Assembly (NCBI RefSeq): GCF_900240975.1
Contig: NZ_LT968776.1
Span: forward strand, 2,601,092 to 2,665,091
Source of the DNA: Mycobacterium sp. 4858
Lineage (GTDB): Bacteria; Actinomycetota; Actinomycetes; Mycobacteriales; Mycobacteriaceae
DNA length: 64,000 nucleotides
Direction of reading: 5' to 3'
Below are positions 32,635-41,698 of this stretch, one piece after another. A program made the translations under genes and the position numbers. The notes beneath the pieces were generated by a model. It had not been told where the DNA came from. It worked only from the letters and a program-made list of their open reading frames with translations, and searched no databases. How positions within the stretch are numbered: position 1 is the stretch's first letter; every line of letters starts with the position of its first letter.

Positions 32635-33876
32635 ATGAGCTTCGAACCGGTCTACCGCAGCAGGCCCGGGGCCGACGCCATGCGGCCCGCGGCCGCCGAC
32701 CGGGCCGAGGAGATCGCGCCCGGCCTGTGGTGTTCACCGGGGCTCTCGAACGCCTACCTGCTCACCACGCACGAGGGCCGGGTGATCGTCAACACCGGCA
32801 TGGGGTTCGAGGGCCCGGTGCATCGCGCGAATTTCGACGCGGTCGACCCCTCGCCGGTGCGCTACGTCATCTTCACCCAGGGTCACGTCGACCACGTCGG
32901 CGGTCTGGACAGTGTGCGCGACCCCGAGACGACCGTGGTCGCGCAGGCGAACTGGACGTTGTGGCGCGACGACAACGAGCGCCTCATCCCGTACCGCGCC
33001 AGCCGCAGCGCCTTCGCGTTCAAGGACACCCTGGCGGTCGGCATCCAAGCCGTTCAGCGGCGCCTCGGTAGCACCCGGTTGGCCGGCCAGAGCGTTCCCG
33101 TCGTGGACGTCGACTTCGAAGACACGCTGACCCTGCACCTCGGGGGCCGGCGGATGGAGCTGATCTCGGTGCCCGGCGGCGAAACCACCGATTCGCTGGT
33201 GGTGTGGCTGCCGGATGAGCGGATCTGCCTGTGCGGGAACACCTTCGGTCCGCTGTTCGGGCACATTCCCAACCTGGTCACCATGCGCGGCGACCGGTAC
33301 CGCGACGCGCTGACCGCGATCGCGTCGGTGGAGCGAGTGCGCGACCTGAGGCCCGAACTCCTGGTGACCGGTCATTTCGAACCGATCGCGGGCGCCGAGC
33401 GCATCCACGCGGAACTGACCCGGCTGCGCGACGCCATCCGCTACGTCCATGACCAGACCGTCGAGGGAATGAATGCCGGCAAGGACGTCCGGACCCTGAT
33501 GCGCGAGATCACGTTGCCCGCGGAATGCGAAGTGGGGCAGGGCTATGGAAAGGTGGCCTGGGACGTGCGGGCCGTCTGGGAAAACTACTCCGGCTGGTTT
33601 CACCACGAGTCGACCACCGAACTCTATCCGGTCGGGTTCGATGCCGTGGCCGCCGACGTGGTCGAGCTGGCCGGGGCCGCCGCTCTGGTGGATCGGGCCC
33701 GGGAACACCTTGCCGCCGGCCGCCCCCTGCACGCCATTCACCTGGCCGAGCTTGTCCCGCCTGACGACGTTGGGGCACGGTCCGTACTGCGGGACGCCCA
33801 TGAAAAACTGCTGGCCGGCAGCTCCAACTTCTGGGAAAGCGCCTGGCTCAGAAACCAGATAGCGAGGAACGCATGA
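32635..33876 (+). CDS. Metallo-beta-lactamase-fold hydrolase (alkylsulfatase-like)
   Basis: A 413-residue MBL-fold protein. The zinc motif reads TQGHVDHVGGLD (HxHxDH-type with the first His replaced by Gln), and later ligands include TGHFEPI. The C-terminal part WENYSGWFHHESTTELYPVG resembles the alkylsulfatase dimerisation region. Paired with a sulfotransferase gene 19 bp upstream, it could remove what the latter adds, or act on an ester. The altered metal site makes activity uncertain. ATG at 32635; stop overlaps the next gene (ATGA). Confidence 0.8.
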   Translation: MSFEPVYRSRPGADAMRPAAADRAEEIAPGLWCSPGLSNAYLLTTHEGRVIVNTGMGFEGPVHRANFDAVDPSPVRYVIFTQGHVDHVGGLDSVRDPETTVVAQANWTLWRDDNERLIPYRASRSAFAFKDTLAVGIQAVQRRLGSTRLAGQSVPVVDVDFEDTLTLHLGGRRMELISVPGGETTDSLVVWLPDERICLCGNTFGPLFGHIPNLVTMRGDRYRDALTAIASVERVRDLRPELLVTGHFEPIAGAERIHAELTRLRDAIRYVHDQTVEGMNAGKDVRTLMREITLPAECEVGQGYGKVAWDVRAVWENYSGWFHHESTTELYPVGFDAVAADVVELAGAAALVDRAREHLAAGRPLHAIHLAELVPPDDVGARSVLRDAHEKLLAGSSNFWESAWLRNQIARNA

Positions 33877-34622
33877 CGGCGCGCGTCAGCTTCGACTTCA
33901 CGGGCACCACGGCGCTGATCACCGGCGGCACCAGCGGAATCGGGCACGCGACCGCGGTGTTGTTCCGCGACGCCGGGGCCCGCGTCGCCGTCACCGGAAC
34001 CAAGCCGGCGCCGGACGACTACGAGACCGACCTGTCCGGCATGGATTATCACCGGCTGCAGATCAGCGACCCGGAGTCGGTCGACGCGCTGGCGCGGAAG
34101 TTCACCCGCCTTGACGTGCTCGTCAACAACGCCGGCGCCAATTTCCCGGGCGGCCTGGATGAATCGAAGCCGGACGGGTTCGAGGCGTCGGTCGCGCTGA
34201 ACCTGTCCGGACCTTATCGGCTGACCGTCGGGCTCTATCGTGCATTGAAGGCGTCGACCGCGGCCGGCGGTGCCAGCGTGGTGAACCTGACGTCGATGTC
34301 CGCACTCCGGGCCGTCCCGTTGGTGCCCGGCTACGGCGCGGCGAAGGCCGGGATTATCTGCATCACCAGGAATCTCGCGGTCAAGTGGGCCGGAAAGGGC
34401 ATCCGGGTGAACGCAGTGGCGCCGGGCGCCATCGACACCCCGATGACCGCGCCCATGCACGGCTCGGCCGAGTTGGTGGAGACCGAGCTGGCGCATATCC
34501 CGTTGCGCCGCTTCGGTTCCACCGGCGAGATCGCCCCCACCATCGCCTTCTTGTGCACCGAGCAGAGTAGCTACACCAGCGGCGCGGTGTTCGTCGTCGA
34601 CGCCGCGTCGGATTGCGTCTGA
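33873..34622 (+). CDS. Short-chain dehydrogenase/reductase
   Basis: A 249-residue classical SDR: ITGGTSGIGHATAVLFRD, VNNAGANFPGG, Ser in VVNLTSMSALRAV, YxxxK as GYGAAKAGIICITRN, RVNAVAPGAIDTPM. It starts inside the MBL gene stop and ends 14 bp before the VOC gene; third member of the operon. Confidence 0.87.
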   Translation: MTARVSFDFTGTTALITGGTSGIGHATAVLFRDAGARVAVTGTKPAPDDYETDLSGMDYHRLQISDPESVDALARKFTRLDVLVNNAGANFPGGLDESKPDGFEASVALNLSGPYRLTVGLYRALKASTAAGGASVVNLTSMSALRAVPLVPGYGAAKAGIICITRNLAVKWAGKGIRVNAVAPGAIDTPMTAPMHGSAELVETELAHIPLRRFGSTGEIAPTIAFLCTEQSSYTSGAVFVVDAASDCV

Positions 34623-34636
34623 GACACGAGGAAACC

Positions 34637-35125
34637 ATGGCTTCTTTTGTTGGGGCGCTGCGACCCGAGGACTTCTACCACACCGGCATCGTCGTGCCCG
34701 ACCTCGATGCGGCCATGGCCCGGCTGAGCGCACTGGCCGGCTACCGGTGGATCACCCCGATGAGCTACACCCTGCCGTTCCGCACCGCGACCGGCGTCCG
34801 CGAACTGACCTCGACGGTCGTCTACTCGTTGCAGAGCCCGCACGTCGAACTCGTCCGGGAGGTGCCCGGAACTGCGTGGACCGCCGCGCCGGGCAACGCG
34901 GTCCATCACATCGGCTACTTCAGCGACGACCTGGCCAGGAGCGGACGGGCGCTGCAGGACAATGGCTTCACCCTCGAGATGACCGCCGACGTGCCCGGCG
35001 CCGACCTCGGCCTGTTCGCCTACTACACGGACGCTTTCGGGACGCGCATCGAGATCGTCGACCGCGCGCTGTTTCCCGACTTCCCGGCGTTCCTGCAGTC
35101 GATGGCGGGCCCGGGGGAGGCGTGA
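34637..35125 (+). CDS. VOC (glyoxalase/dioxygenase-fold) protein
   Basis: A 162-residue VOC protein. The metal-ligand pattern is visible in EDFYHTGIVVPDLDAAMARL, NAVHHIGYFSDDL and TRIEIVDRALFPDFPAF. The fold covers glyoxalase, dioxygenase and epimerase activities, so no reaction is assigned. ATG 34637 with GAGGAAACC upstream; the last codon is one base from the next start. Confidence 0.82.
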   Translation: MASFVGALRPEDFYHTGIVVPDLDAAMARLSALAGYRWITPMSYTLPFRTATGVRELTSTVVYSLQSPHVELVREVPGTAWTAAPGNAVHHIGYFSDDLARSGRALQDNGFTLEMTADVPGADLGLFAYYTDAFGTRIEIVDRALFPDFPAFLQSMAGPGEA

Positions 35126-35126
35126 C

Positions 35127-36092
35127 GTGTTGCTGACGGTGTTGCGGTTCAACTTCGCGTCCCCGCAGGGCGAAGCGCGTACGCAGAGCGCGTTGTTGTC
35201 GGCCGCTCTCGAGTTGGCGCAGTGGGGTGAGTCGCACGGCATCACCTCGGTCAGCGTCGACGAGCACCACGCGACCGGACACGGCTGGAGCTGCAACCCC
35301 ATCATGGCGGCGGCGATGTTCCTGGCGCGGACCTCGAGGCTGATCGCCAGCGTCGACTGTGCCCTGGGCCCGCTCTGGAATCCGGTGCGCCTCGCCGAGG
35401 ACATCGCGTTGGTCGACAACATGAGCCGGGGCCGGCTGCACACCACGGTCGGCCTGGGTTACCGCAGGGTCGAATATGAGGCTCTGGGAGCCGATTTCGC
35501 GCAACGGGGCGCGCTGATGGACAGGCTGCTCGAGCGCATGCTGTCGGTGTGGTGCGGTGCCGACGCGGCAATGTGCACCGGCACCTGGACGCGGCCGCAT
35601 CCACCGCTGTATGTCGGGGGCGGCGCGCGGGCCACGGCGCGGCGGGCGGCGCGATTCCGGCTGCCGCTCAGCCTGGCCGACCACCTGCCCGACATCGCGG
35701 CCTACTACCGCGAGTTGTGTGCCGACGCGGGCATGACGCCACTCATCCTCATGCCGGGGCCGGTCAACCGCGGAATGATCTTCCTGCACGAGGACCCCGA
35801 CCGGGCCTGGGCGGAGCTGGGCGACCACATCCTGTGGGAGGCCGTCACTTACGGCGGGTGGTCGACCGACCAGCGGTCCCTCATGCATTTACCCGGCGTG
35901 CAGACGCTGGACGAGGTCAAGGCGTCGGGCCGGTACCGGTTCCTGACCCCCGAGGAGCTGATCGCCGAGGTGCGCGACACAGCCAACTACGGGCCGCTCG
36001 TGATGCACCCGCTGGTCGGCGGCATGCCCGTCGACGAGGCGTGGAAGTCGGTCCAGTTGCTCACCGACAAGGTGCTGCCCGCGCTCAGCTAA
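35127..36092 (+). CDS. Luciferase-like (LLM) flavin-dependent oxidoreductase
   Basis: A 321-residue LLM-class protein (bacterial luciferase or F420 group): SVSVDEHHATGHGWSCNP, TSRLIASVDCALGPLW, DNMSRGRLHTTVGLGYRRVEYEALG and PPLYVGGGARATARRAAR. Start GTG. It is the final gene of the tightly packed run beginning at 31353, so it probably oxidises or reduces the same unusual substrate. Whether it uses FMN or F420 cannot be told. Confidence 0.82.
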   Translation: MLLTVLRFNFASPQGEARTQSALLSAALELAQWGESHGITSVSVDEHHATGHGWSCNPIMAAAMFLARTSRLIASVDCALGPLWNPVRLAEDIALVDNMSRGRLHTTVGLGYRRVEYEALGADFAQRGALMDRLLERMLSVWCGADAAMCTGTWTRPHPPLYVGGGARATARRAARFRLPLSLADHLPDIAAYYRELCADAGMTPLILMPGPVNRGMIFLHEDPDRAWAELGDHILWEAVTYGGWSTDQRSLMHLPGVQTLDEVKASGRYRFLTPEELIAEVRDTANYGPLVMHPLVGGMPVDEAWKSVQLLTDKVLPALS

Positions 36093-36142
36093 TTGCGCCG
36101 AAGTTCAGATTGCGCATGCGAACAAGGGGTACGCGGCCCACC

Positions 36143-36364
36143 ATGAAACCTGAAGCGAAAAGAGCCCTGGTGGTCCTCGGTGGTGCCGCCGCATTCGGAC
36201 TGTCCGTCGCCATCGGTGGCGCGGCCGGCGCGAACACGCTGGCAAGCAACGTGCCCGTGGCGCCGCCCGTGCCGACGTCATCCAGCCTGAGTATTCCAGT
36301 TCGCCCGGCGTATGGACGCGGACCTCGTCAACCAACGGTGGGCCATCGACGATTCCTGACCTGA
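36143..36364 (+). CDS. Small secreted protein, unknown
   Basis: A 73-residue frame beginning MKPEAKRALVVLGGAAAFGL and passing through GGAAGANTLASNVPVAPPVP: a plausible Sec signal peptide with an alanine/glycine core followed by a proline/serine tail. It lies 50 bp after the LLM gene and just ahead of the hydroxyacid dehydrogenase. Coding status is probable but not certain. Confidence 0.5.
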   Translation: MKPEAKRALVVLGGAAAFGLSVAIGGAAGANTLASNVPVAPPVPTSSSLSIPVRPAYGRGPRQPTVGHRRFLT

Positions 36365-36378
36365 GGTTCAATGGGGCC

Positions 36379-37377
36379 ATGGCGAATCCCGCGCCCCAGG
36401 TGGCGATCCTTGACGACTACGCGGGCGTGGCACTGCGGCTTGCCGACTGGTCGCCGGTGCAAACCCGTTCCCGCGTGACGGTTTTCGACCGGCACCTGTC
36501 CGAGGAGGAGGCGGCGGAGGCGCTGCGGCCCTTCGACGTCATCTGTACCCTGCGCGAGCGCATGGCACTGCCGCGGACGCTTCTCGAGCGGTTGCCGAAT
36601 CTCAGGCTGATCACCATCGTCGGCCGAAGCCTGCCCAACCTGGACCTGGCCGCGGCCACCGAGCGGGGGATCCTGGTCGCCAACACCGATTTCGCCCATC
36701 CGCGGTTCCACTCGGTCCAGGACGCCACGCCCGAGTTCGCGTGGGGACTGCTGATCGCCACGGTGCGCAACCTGGCCGAAGAACACCGGCGCATGCGAGA
36801 CGGCGGCTGGCAGGTGACGACGGGTCTCACGCTGTCCGGCAAGACGCTCGGGCTGCTCGGCCTCGGCCGGGTGGGCACGCGGATGGCCGGATACGCGAAA
36901 GCCTTTGGGATGGAGGTCATCGCGTGGAGCCAGAACCTCACCGCGGACGCCGCCGCGGCGGTGGGCGCGCGCCGGGTCGACAAGGCGGCGCTGTTCGAGG
37001 AGGCCGACGTGGTGTCCATCCATGTGGTGCTCTCCGAGCGCACACGCGGCCTGGTCGGCGAGCCCGAGCTGGCCCTGATGAAGCCGCACGCGTACCTGAT
37101 CAACACGTCGCGGGGGCCGATCGTGGACGAGGCCGCGATGATCGCCGCCCTCACGGCGCGCCGCATCGCCGGCGCCGGGCTTGACGTCTACGACATCGAA
37201 CCGCTGCCGACTGCTCACCCGTTGCGGGTGCTCCCGAACGTCACCCTGTCGCCCCACCTGGGGTACGTCACCCGCGAAATGCTCGGTGCCTTCTACTCCG
37301 ACACCGTGGAGTCGGTGGCCGCCTGGCTGGACGGGGCCCCCATTCGGATCGCCAACCCCGAGGCGTCGCGAGGGTGA
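36379..37377 (+). CDS. D-2-hydroxyacid dehydrogenase
   Basis: A 332-residue NAD-dependent 2-hydroxyacid dehydrogenase. Rossmann motif GLLGLGRVGTRMAGYAKAFG, catalytic Arg in INTSRGPIVDEAAM, Glu in YDIEPLPTAHPL, and His in LSPHLGYVTREM. It follows the catabolic-looking operon in the same orientation and is convergent with the TetR gene, stop codons directly abutting. Confidence 0.87.
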   Translation: MANPAPQVAILDDYAGVALRLADWSPVQTRSRVTVFDRHLSEEEAAEALRPFDVICTLRERMALPRTLLERLPNLRLITIVGRSLPNLDLAAATERGILVANTDFAHPRFHSVQDATPEFAWGLLIATVRNLAEEHRRMRDGGWQVTTGLTLSGKTLGLLGLGRVGTRMAGYAKAFGMEVIAWSQNLTADAAAAVGARRVDKAALFEEADVVSIHVVLSERTRGLVGEPELALMKPHAYLINTSRGPIVDEAAMIAALTARRIAGAGLDVYDIEPLPTAHPLRVLPNVTLSPHLGYVTREMLGAFYSDTVESVAAWLDGAPIRIANPEASRG

Positions 37378-37992
37378 TCAGCCGCGCTGGCGTCTCCAGT
37401 GCGGACTCTTGACCGCTTCCAGCGCCTCGGTGACGTAGCGATCGAGCGGCCACGCGCGTCCGGGCCGGCGGACCCATTGCTGGAAGCCGAAATCGGCTGC
37501 GGCGAAGGCGAGTTGGACCAGTAGGCCGGGACGCATGTCGGCGTCGGGGTTCACGCCCATGCGCCCGGCGACCAGCTTGGCCGCTCGCTCCTTGTCGGCG
37601 GGCGTGTGGACTGTCACCTTGGGAAGCAGGTGGGGCGCCACCAGCAGCGCTTCTCGCCACTCGTCGGTGTCGGCCTGCTCGAATGAGCGTGTCCGCGTGA
37701 CGATGGCGTTGATCAACGCGACGTCCGGTGGCTCGTTCGCGGGTCGCTGCTCGAGCAGGTTGACGATCGCGGCGCCGCCATGGCGAACGGGGGCGAGTAA
37801 CAGGTCTTCCTTCGTCGGCACATGCCGGAAGAAGGTGCGCGCCGAAACGCCCGCGGCGGCGGCGATCTCCTCGGTGGTCACCGCGTCGTACCCCCGCTCG
37901 ACGAACAGCCGGAACGCCGCGCGCCTGATGTCGGCCCGGATCTGTGCGCGCTGCCGATCGCGCAACGACTCCGGTCTGTCGGGCGAGCTCAC
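37378..37992 (-). CDS. TetR-family regulator
   Basis: A 204-residue regulator with HTH IRRAAFRLFVERGYDAVTTE then EIAAAAGVSARTFFRHVPTK; the C-terminal domain is of the usual helical type (WREALLVAPHLLPKV). GTG start overlaps the SDR stop (GTGA). As last gene of the operon starting at 40335 it probably controls that operon through the palindrome at 40400-40414. Confidence 0.85.
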   Translation of the reverse strand: MSSPDRPESLRDRQRAQIRADIRRAAFRLFVERGYDAVTTEEIAAAAGVSARTFFRHVPTKEDLLLAPVRHGGAAIVNLLEQRPANEPPDVALINAIVTRTRSFEQADTDEWREALLVAPHLLPKVTVHTPADKERAAKLVAGRMGVNPDADMRPGLLVQLAFAAADFGFQQWVRRPGRAWPLDRYVTEALEAVKSPHWRRQRG

Positions 37993-38762
37993 CGGAAGCA
38001 GCCGATCCCACCGTCGACGTGAATGGTCTGTCCGGTGATGAACGTCGAGTCGGTGCCCAGCAGGAACGCCACCAACGCGCCCACGTCGGTGCGGACATCG
38101 CCGATGCGCTTCATCGGTACGCGTCCGACAACCTTCTCGTACTCCTTGGGCGCGAACGACTTCCAGAACTTGACGCCATCCGATTCGGCGAATGGACAGA
38201 TGACGTTGACGCGGATGTTGTCTCGGCCCCACTCCAGGGCGGCGACCTTCGACAGGCCCCGGATGGCCTCCTTGGCGGCGGCGTAGCCACCCCACTTCGG
38301 CTCACCACCGGTCCCCGTGCCCGAGCCGAGGTTGACGATCGACCCGCCGCCCGCTTCGACCATGGCGGGGTGTACGGCTTGCATGAGCAGGAAGGTCGCG
38401 CGTGGGCCGACGTCGTGGCCGAGCGCGAAGTCTTCGGTGGTGATGTCGACGAATGCCTTGGGCTCGTTGGTGGCGATCGCGTTGTTGACCAGGCCGTGGA
38501 CCGTACCGAAGGCGTCGACGGCGGCCGTCACGATCCGCTGGGCGCTGGCCGGGTCGCGCAGGTCGGCGGTGAGCTTCTCGACGCGGCCCAGCGCCGACAG
38601 CTCCTCGGTGGTCGTGCCCAGCAGTTCGTCCTGGATGTCGACCAGCAGCACCGATGCGCCGCGCTCCAGCAGGGCGGCGGCGGTGCCCTTGCCCACACCC
38701 TGGGCCGCGCCGGTGACGATCGCGACGTGGCCGCGCATCGACTCGGGGTGTGTGTAGCTCAT
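37989..38762 (-). CDS. Short-chain dehydrogenase/reductase
   Basis: A 257-residue SDR: IVTGAAQGVGKGTAAALLER, VNNAIATNEPKAF, Ser in SIVNLGSGTGTGGEP, YxxxK as GGYAAAKEAIRGLSK, RVNVICPF; ends TGQTIHVDGGIGCFR. It overlaps the VOC gene upstream and the TetR gene downstream by 4 bp each. Confidence 0.87.
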   Translation of the reverse strand: MSYTHPESMRGHVAIVTGAAQGVGKGTAAALLERGASVLLVDIQDELLGTTTEELSALGRVEKLTADLRDPASAQRIVTAAVDAFGTVHGLVNNAIATNEPKAFVDITTEDFALGHDVGPRATFLLMQAVHPAMVEAGGGSIVNLGSGTGTGGEPKWGGYAAAKEAIRGLSKVAALEWGRDNIRVNVICPFAESDGVKFWKSFAPKEYEKVVGRVPMKRIGDVRTDVGALVAFLLGTDSTFITGQTIHVDGGIGCFR

Positions 38763-39259
38763 GTCGCGGGCCCCATGTGTAGCGGCACCCCGCGGTGCAT
38801 CTCGTACGTGCTGCGCGCGCCGCCGGGAAGTTCGATGAACTCGAGAGTTGTCCCGTCCGGGTCCTTGACGAAAAACATTCGCACGCCGCCGATTTCGAAG
38901 GGCTCCTGGTCGGGGGAGTAGCCGGCCGCAGTCACACGGCGGTGGGTGGCGTCGAGGTCGGTCACCGACAGGGCGACGTTGTGGATCCCGGTGATGCCGC
39001 GGCGTGCCGACCGGTGCTCTGGGGTGTTCGGACCCAGCGACAGCAGCTCGACCATCAACCCACCGAGCAATCCGCCCACCACCCGGCCCTCCTGCCTGCG
39101 GGTGGCGTGCAGCGCGGCGTCGAAAGGCTCACCGGAGATCAGGGTTTCGAAGACGACCTCCATGCCGAGCAGGTCGCGGTAGAACGCCAGGGCGCGGTCC
39201 ATGTCGGTGACCCCGACGACGAGGTGGCAGAACGAGACGTCGCCGAGGACGCCGGTCAT
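38759..39259 (-). CDS. VOC (glyoxalase/dioxygenase-fold) protein
   Basis: A 166-residue VOC protein: VSFCHLVVGVTDMDRALAFY, IHNVALSVTDLDATHRRV, DPDGTTLEFIELPGG. The spaced His/Glu metal ligands look intact. A gene of the same fold lies in the facing operon at 34637. Overlaps its neighbours by 4 bp each. Confidence 0.83.
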   Translation of the reverse strand: MTGVLGDVSFCHLVVGVTDMDRALAFYRDLLGMEVVFETLISGEPFDAALHATRRQEGRVVGGLLGGLMVELLSLGPNTPEHRSARRGITGIHNVALSVTDLDATHRRVTAAGYSPDQEPFEIGGVRMFFVKDPDGTTLEFIELPGGARSTYEMHRGVPLHMGPAT

Positions 39260-40335
39260 GACGCCGCGAGGCCTGGCGCGGGGCGGCCGGCGAACAGGGG
39301 CAGGTCGAGGTAGGTCTTGATCCCGGGTTCTGCGGCGCAGACGTCGGGGATGGCGTTGACACAGTGGTTGGCCGTGGCCACCACGCCGGGATTCTTCACC
39401 AGCCCTTCGGCGATCGTCTCGGGTTGCAGCCCCTTGAAGGTGAGGTTCACGGTGGGATCGCCGGTGATCTCGACCTCGAACCGTTCGCCACGTCCGCCGA
39501 AATCCCAGGCCGGGTCCAGGTTTTCCTCGCCCATCAGCCAGTTGACCGCCGCCGTGATGACCGGTTCGCCGTCCACCAGGGCCTGCCAGCGGAACCGGCG
39601 AGCGGCCACGGTCCCCGTCGTGATCGGGAACGGGGCGTAGTCGATGTCGGAGGTCGCGACCGCGACGTCCTGGATGGTCCTGATGTTCGGGTCGATGCGA
39701 AAACCCATGTGGTCGGCGATCATTCGGACCGATTGTTTGAAGCCCCCGTCCAGCAGGCCGGCCATGGGCCCCTGCATGGCTTCCTCGGGGGTACCGCCGA
39801 ATCCCATGATGTGACGCACGACGTCCGGGGCGTTGTAGGTGCGGATGTCGGAGAACTCCTCGGCGCGGACGTGGGTGACGGCCGACGAGAGGGAGGACAG
39901 CATCAGCGGGAACCGCTCCGTGATGCCGCCGGGGTGGATCCCCGAACCGTGCAGGGTCACCCCGCCTTCGGCCGCGGCATCGGCGACGGCCCGGTGCCGC
40001 CGGTTGGCGGGGTCGGGGTATACCCAGCCGACCGGCGTGACGACGTTCTTGCCGGATCGCAGGATCGCGATGACCTCGTCGTCGTTGGGTACCAACGGGC
40101 TGTAGACGACGCAGTCGGCGTCCAGCGCCAGGATCTGCTCAGCGCTGGACGTGGCGGTGACGCCGAGGTCCCCGGTTCCCAGGATCCGGCCGACGTCGAC
40201 CCCGTTCTTGTCCGCCGAGTGCACCCAGCAGCCGGCGAGCTCCAACTGCGGATGGTTGAGCACACACGCGATGGCCGCCTTGCCGACGCCCCCGGTCGCC
40301 CATTGGATGACGCGGAGCTTGGACGGACTGCTCAT
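39256..40335 (-). CDS. Dihydrodipicolinate reductase-like (DapB/DapDH-fold) NAD(P) oxidoreductase
   Basis: A 359-residue protein with N-terminal Rossmann fold VIQWATGGVGKAAIACVLNH; DADCVVYSPLVPNDDEVIAI; VVTPVGWVYPDPANRRHRAV; and the GSGIHPGGITERFPL block. Such proteins are common in mycobacteria beside P450, SDR and acyl-CoA genes. They are annotated after amino acid enzymes, but they probably act on other imines or ketones. It is first in the operon 40335 to 37378; a relative sits at the window end (63088). Confidence 0.8.
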   Translation of the reverse strand: MSSPSKLRVIQWATGGVGKAAIACVLNHPQLELAGCWVHSADKNGVDVGRILGTGDLGVTATSSAEQILALDADCVVYSPLVPNDDEVIAILRSGKNVVTPVGWVYPDPANRRHRAVADAAAEGGVTLHGSGIHPGGITERFPLMLSSLSSAVTHVRAEEFSDIRTYNAPDVVRHIMGFGGTPEEAMQGPMAGLLDGGFKQSVRMIADHMGFRIDPNIRTIQDVAVATSDIDYAPFPITTGTVAARRFRWQALVDGEPVITAAVNWLMGEENLDPAWDFGGRGERFEVEITGDPTVNLTFKGLQPETIAEGLVKNPGVVATANHCVNAIPDVCAAEPGIKTYLDLPLFAGRPAPGLAAS

Positions 40336-40399
40336 CTGGGTGACCTCCCAATCGCATGCCTTTACACGCCGATGACCGGAATGGCACAGTATGACCCGC

Positions 40400-40414
40400 T
40401 GACAGTCACTGTCA
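40400..40414. promoter_or_regulatory. Palindromic operator between divergent operons
   Basis: TGACAGTCACTGTCA is a perfect 7-1-7 inverted repeat in the 107-bp gap between the DapB-like gene (start 40335) and the divergent SDR (start 40443). It probably binds the TetR product of the gene at 37378 and could control both directions. Confidence 0.65.
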
Positions 40415-40442
40415 ACATCTGCCTCGCGTGGAAAGGCCTGTC

Positions 40443-41300
40443 ATGAGTGCCCTGGACGGAAAAGTCGCGATCGTGACGGGAACCAGCCGCGGTGTGGGCG
40501 TCGGCATCGCCCATGAGCTGCTCCGCGCCGGCGCCACCGTCGTCGGGTGTTCCCGTTCGCCCCTGGACACCATCCCCGGTGTCGAACCCGAATGGGCGGG
40601 GCGGGCCTCACAACAGGTCTGCGACCAAGGGGACTACCGCGCGATCGACGCGTTCGTCGCCGACGTCGTCGCCGAGCACGGCCGCATCGACATCCTGGTC
40701 AACAATGCCGGCGGGACGGTTCCGGCTCCGCACGCGGAGGGCATTCCCGAACTGGTGCAACGCATTCAGGGTGCGCCGGCGAGCGATGACGAGTATGAGC
40801 GCACGGCGCTCTTTCACGCGTTCGCAGTGCAGATGAACCTGATCAGCCCCCTTTGGTTCGCGATCCGCGCGTACCGGCAGATGCGCACCCAGGACGGGGT
40901 CGGTTGCATCATCAACATCTCCAGCGGGGCCGGGCATCCGGCGGGGTCACCGACGTTGGTCTCCTACGGCGCCGCCAAGAGCGGGCTCAACCATCTCACC
41001 CGATCGCTGGCCGAGGAGTGGGGGCCCAAGGTCCGGGTCAACTGCATCGCACTGGGACCGACCATGACCGAGAACTTTCGGTCGTTCGTACTGCCCAAAG
41101 ACGACCCTACCGGTGCAAAGTATTTCGCGGCCGTCCCGCTGCGCCGGGCGGGCGAACCGGCGGAGGTGGGCCGGGTCTGTGTATTCCTCGCCGGCGGGGA
41201 GGCCGACTTCGTCAACGGCACCACCATCGAGCATGACGGCGGCATGTTGCCCGGCGTCCTGTACGAAGCGGGCCTGAAGACCATCACCGATCTGCTGTAA
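40443..41300 (+). CDS. Short-chain dehydrogenase/reductase
   Basis: A 285-residue SDR with TGTSRGVGVGIAHELLRAG, VNNAGGTVPAPHAEG, Ser in IINISSGAGHPAG, YxxxK as SYGAAKSGLNHLTRS, VNCIALGPTMTEN. It has an insertion of about 25 residues after the NNAG motif (RIQGAPASDDEYERTALFH). It is divergent from the TetR operon across a shared palindrome and followed by a DUF1330 gene. Confidence 0.87.
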   Translation: MSALDGKVAIVTGTSRGVGVGIAHELLRAGATVVGCSRSPLDTIPGVEPEWAGRASQQVCDQGDYRAIDAFVADVVAEHGRIDILVNNAGGTVPAPHAEGIPELVQRIQGAPASDDEYERTALFHAFAVQMNLISPLWFAIRAYRQMRTQDGVGCIINISSGAGHPAGSPTLVSYGAAKSGLNHLTRSLAEEWGPKVRVNCIALGPTMTENFRSFVLPKDDPTGAKYFAAVPLRRAGEPAEVGRVCVFLAGGEADFVNGTTIEHDGGMLPGVLYEAGLKTITDLL

Positions 41301-41308
41301 TCGTTTTC

Positions 41309-41695
41309 ATGAGCCATTCCCTGGAGCCCACCCCCGAACAGTTCGCGGCCCTGGCCACCCGGCCCGCCGACGAGCCGGTGGTAATGGTCAACCTGTTGAA
41401 GTTCAAGAACCCGGGTGGGCGGGAGTCCTACCGGCGCTACGCCCTGGAGGTGGCGCCGCACCTGCGGCGGGTGGGTGCCACCGTCCGTTACGCGGGAACC
41501 GCACCGGCCTATGTGATCGGTGACGATGAAAAGCCTTGGTGGGATGCGATTCTCGTCGTCGAGTATCCGACGCCGCAGGCATTCATGGACATGGTGAGCA
41601 CGCCGGAGTACGCCGAGGTTCACCAGCACCGCGCCGCCGGCCTGGAGCGCGGTGACCTGATCGCCACGTCGGTTTGGTCAGTCGCGGGCGACTGA
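41309..41695 (+). CDS. DUF1330-family protein
   Basis: A 128-residue ferredoxin-like-fold protein of the DUF1330 type: VVMVNLLKFKNPGGRESYRR, VRYAGTAPAYVIGDDEKPWW and EYPTPQAFMDMVSTPEYAEV. Functions in this family are mostly unknown, often small monooxygenase or isomerase-like. It follows the SDR by 8 bp, same direction. Confidence 0.82.
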   Translation: MSHSLEPTPEQFAALATRPADEPVVMVNLLKFKNPGGRESYRRYALEVAPHLRRVGATVRYAGTAPAYVIGDDEKPWWDAILVVEYPTPQAFMDMVSTPEYAEVHQHRAAGLERGDLIATSVWSVAGD

Positions 41696-41698
41696 CAC

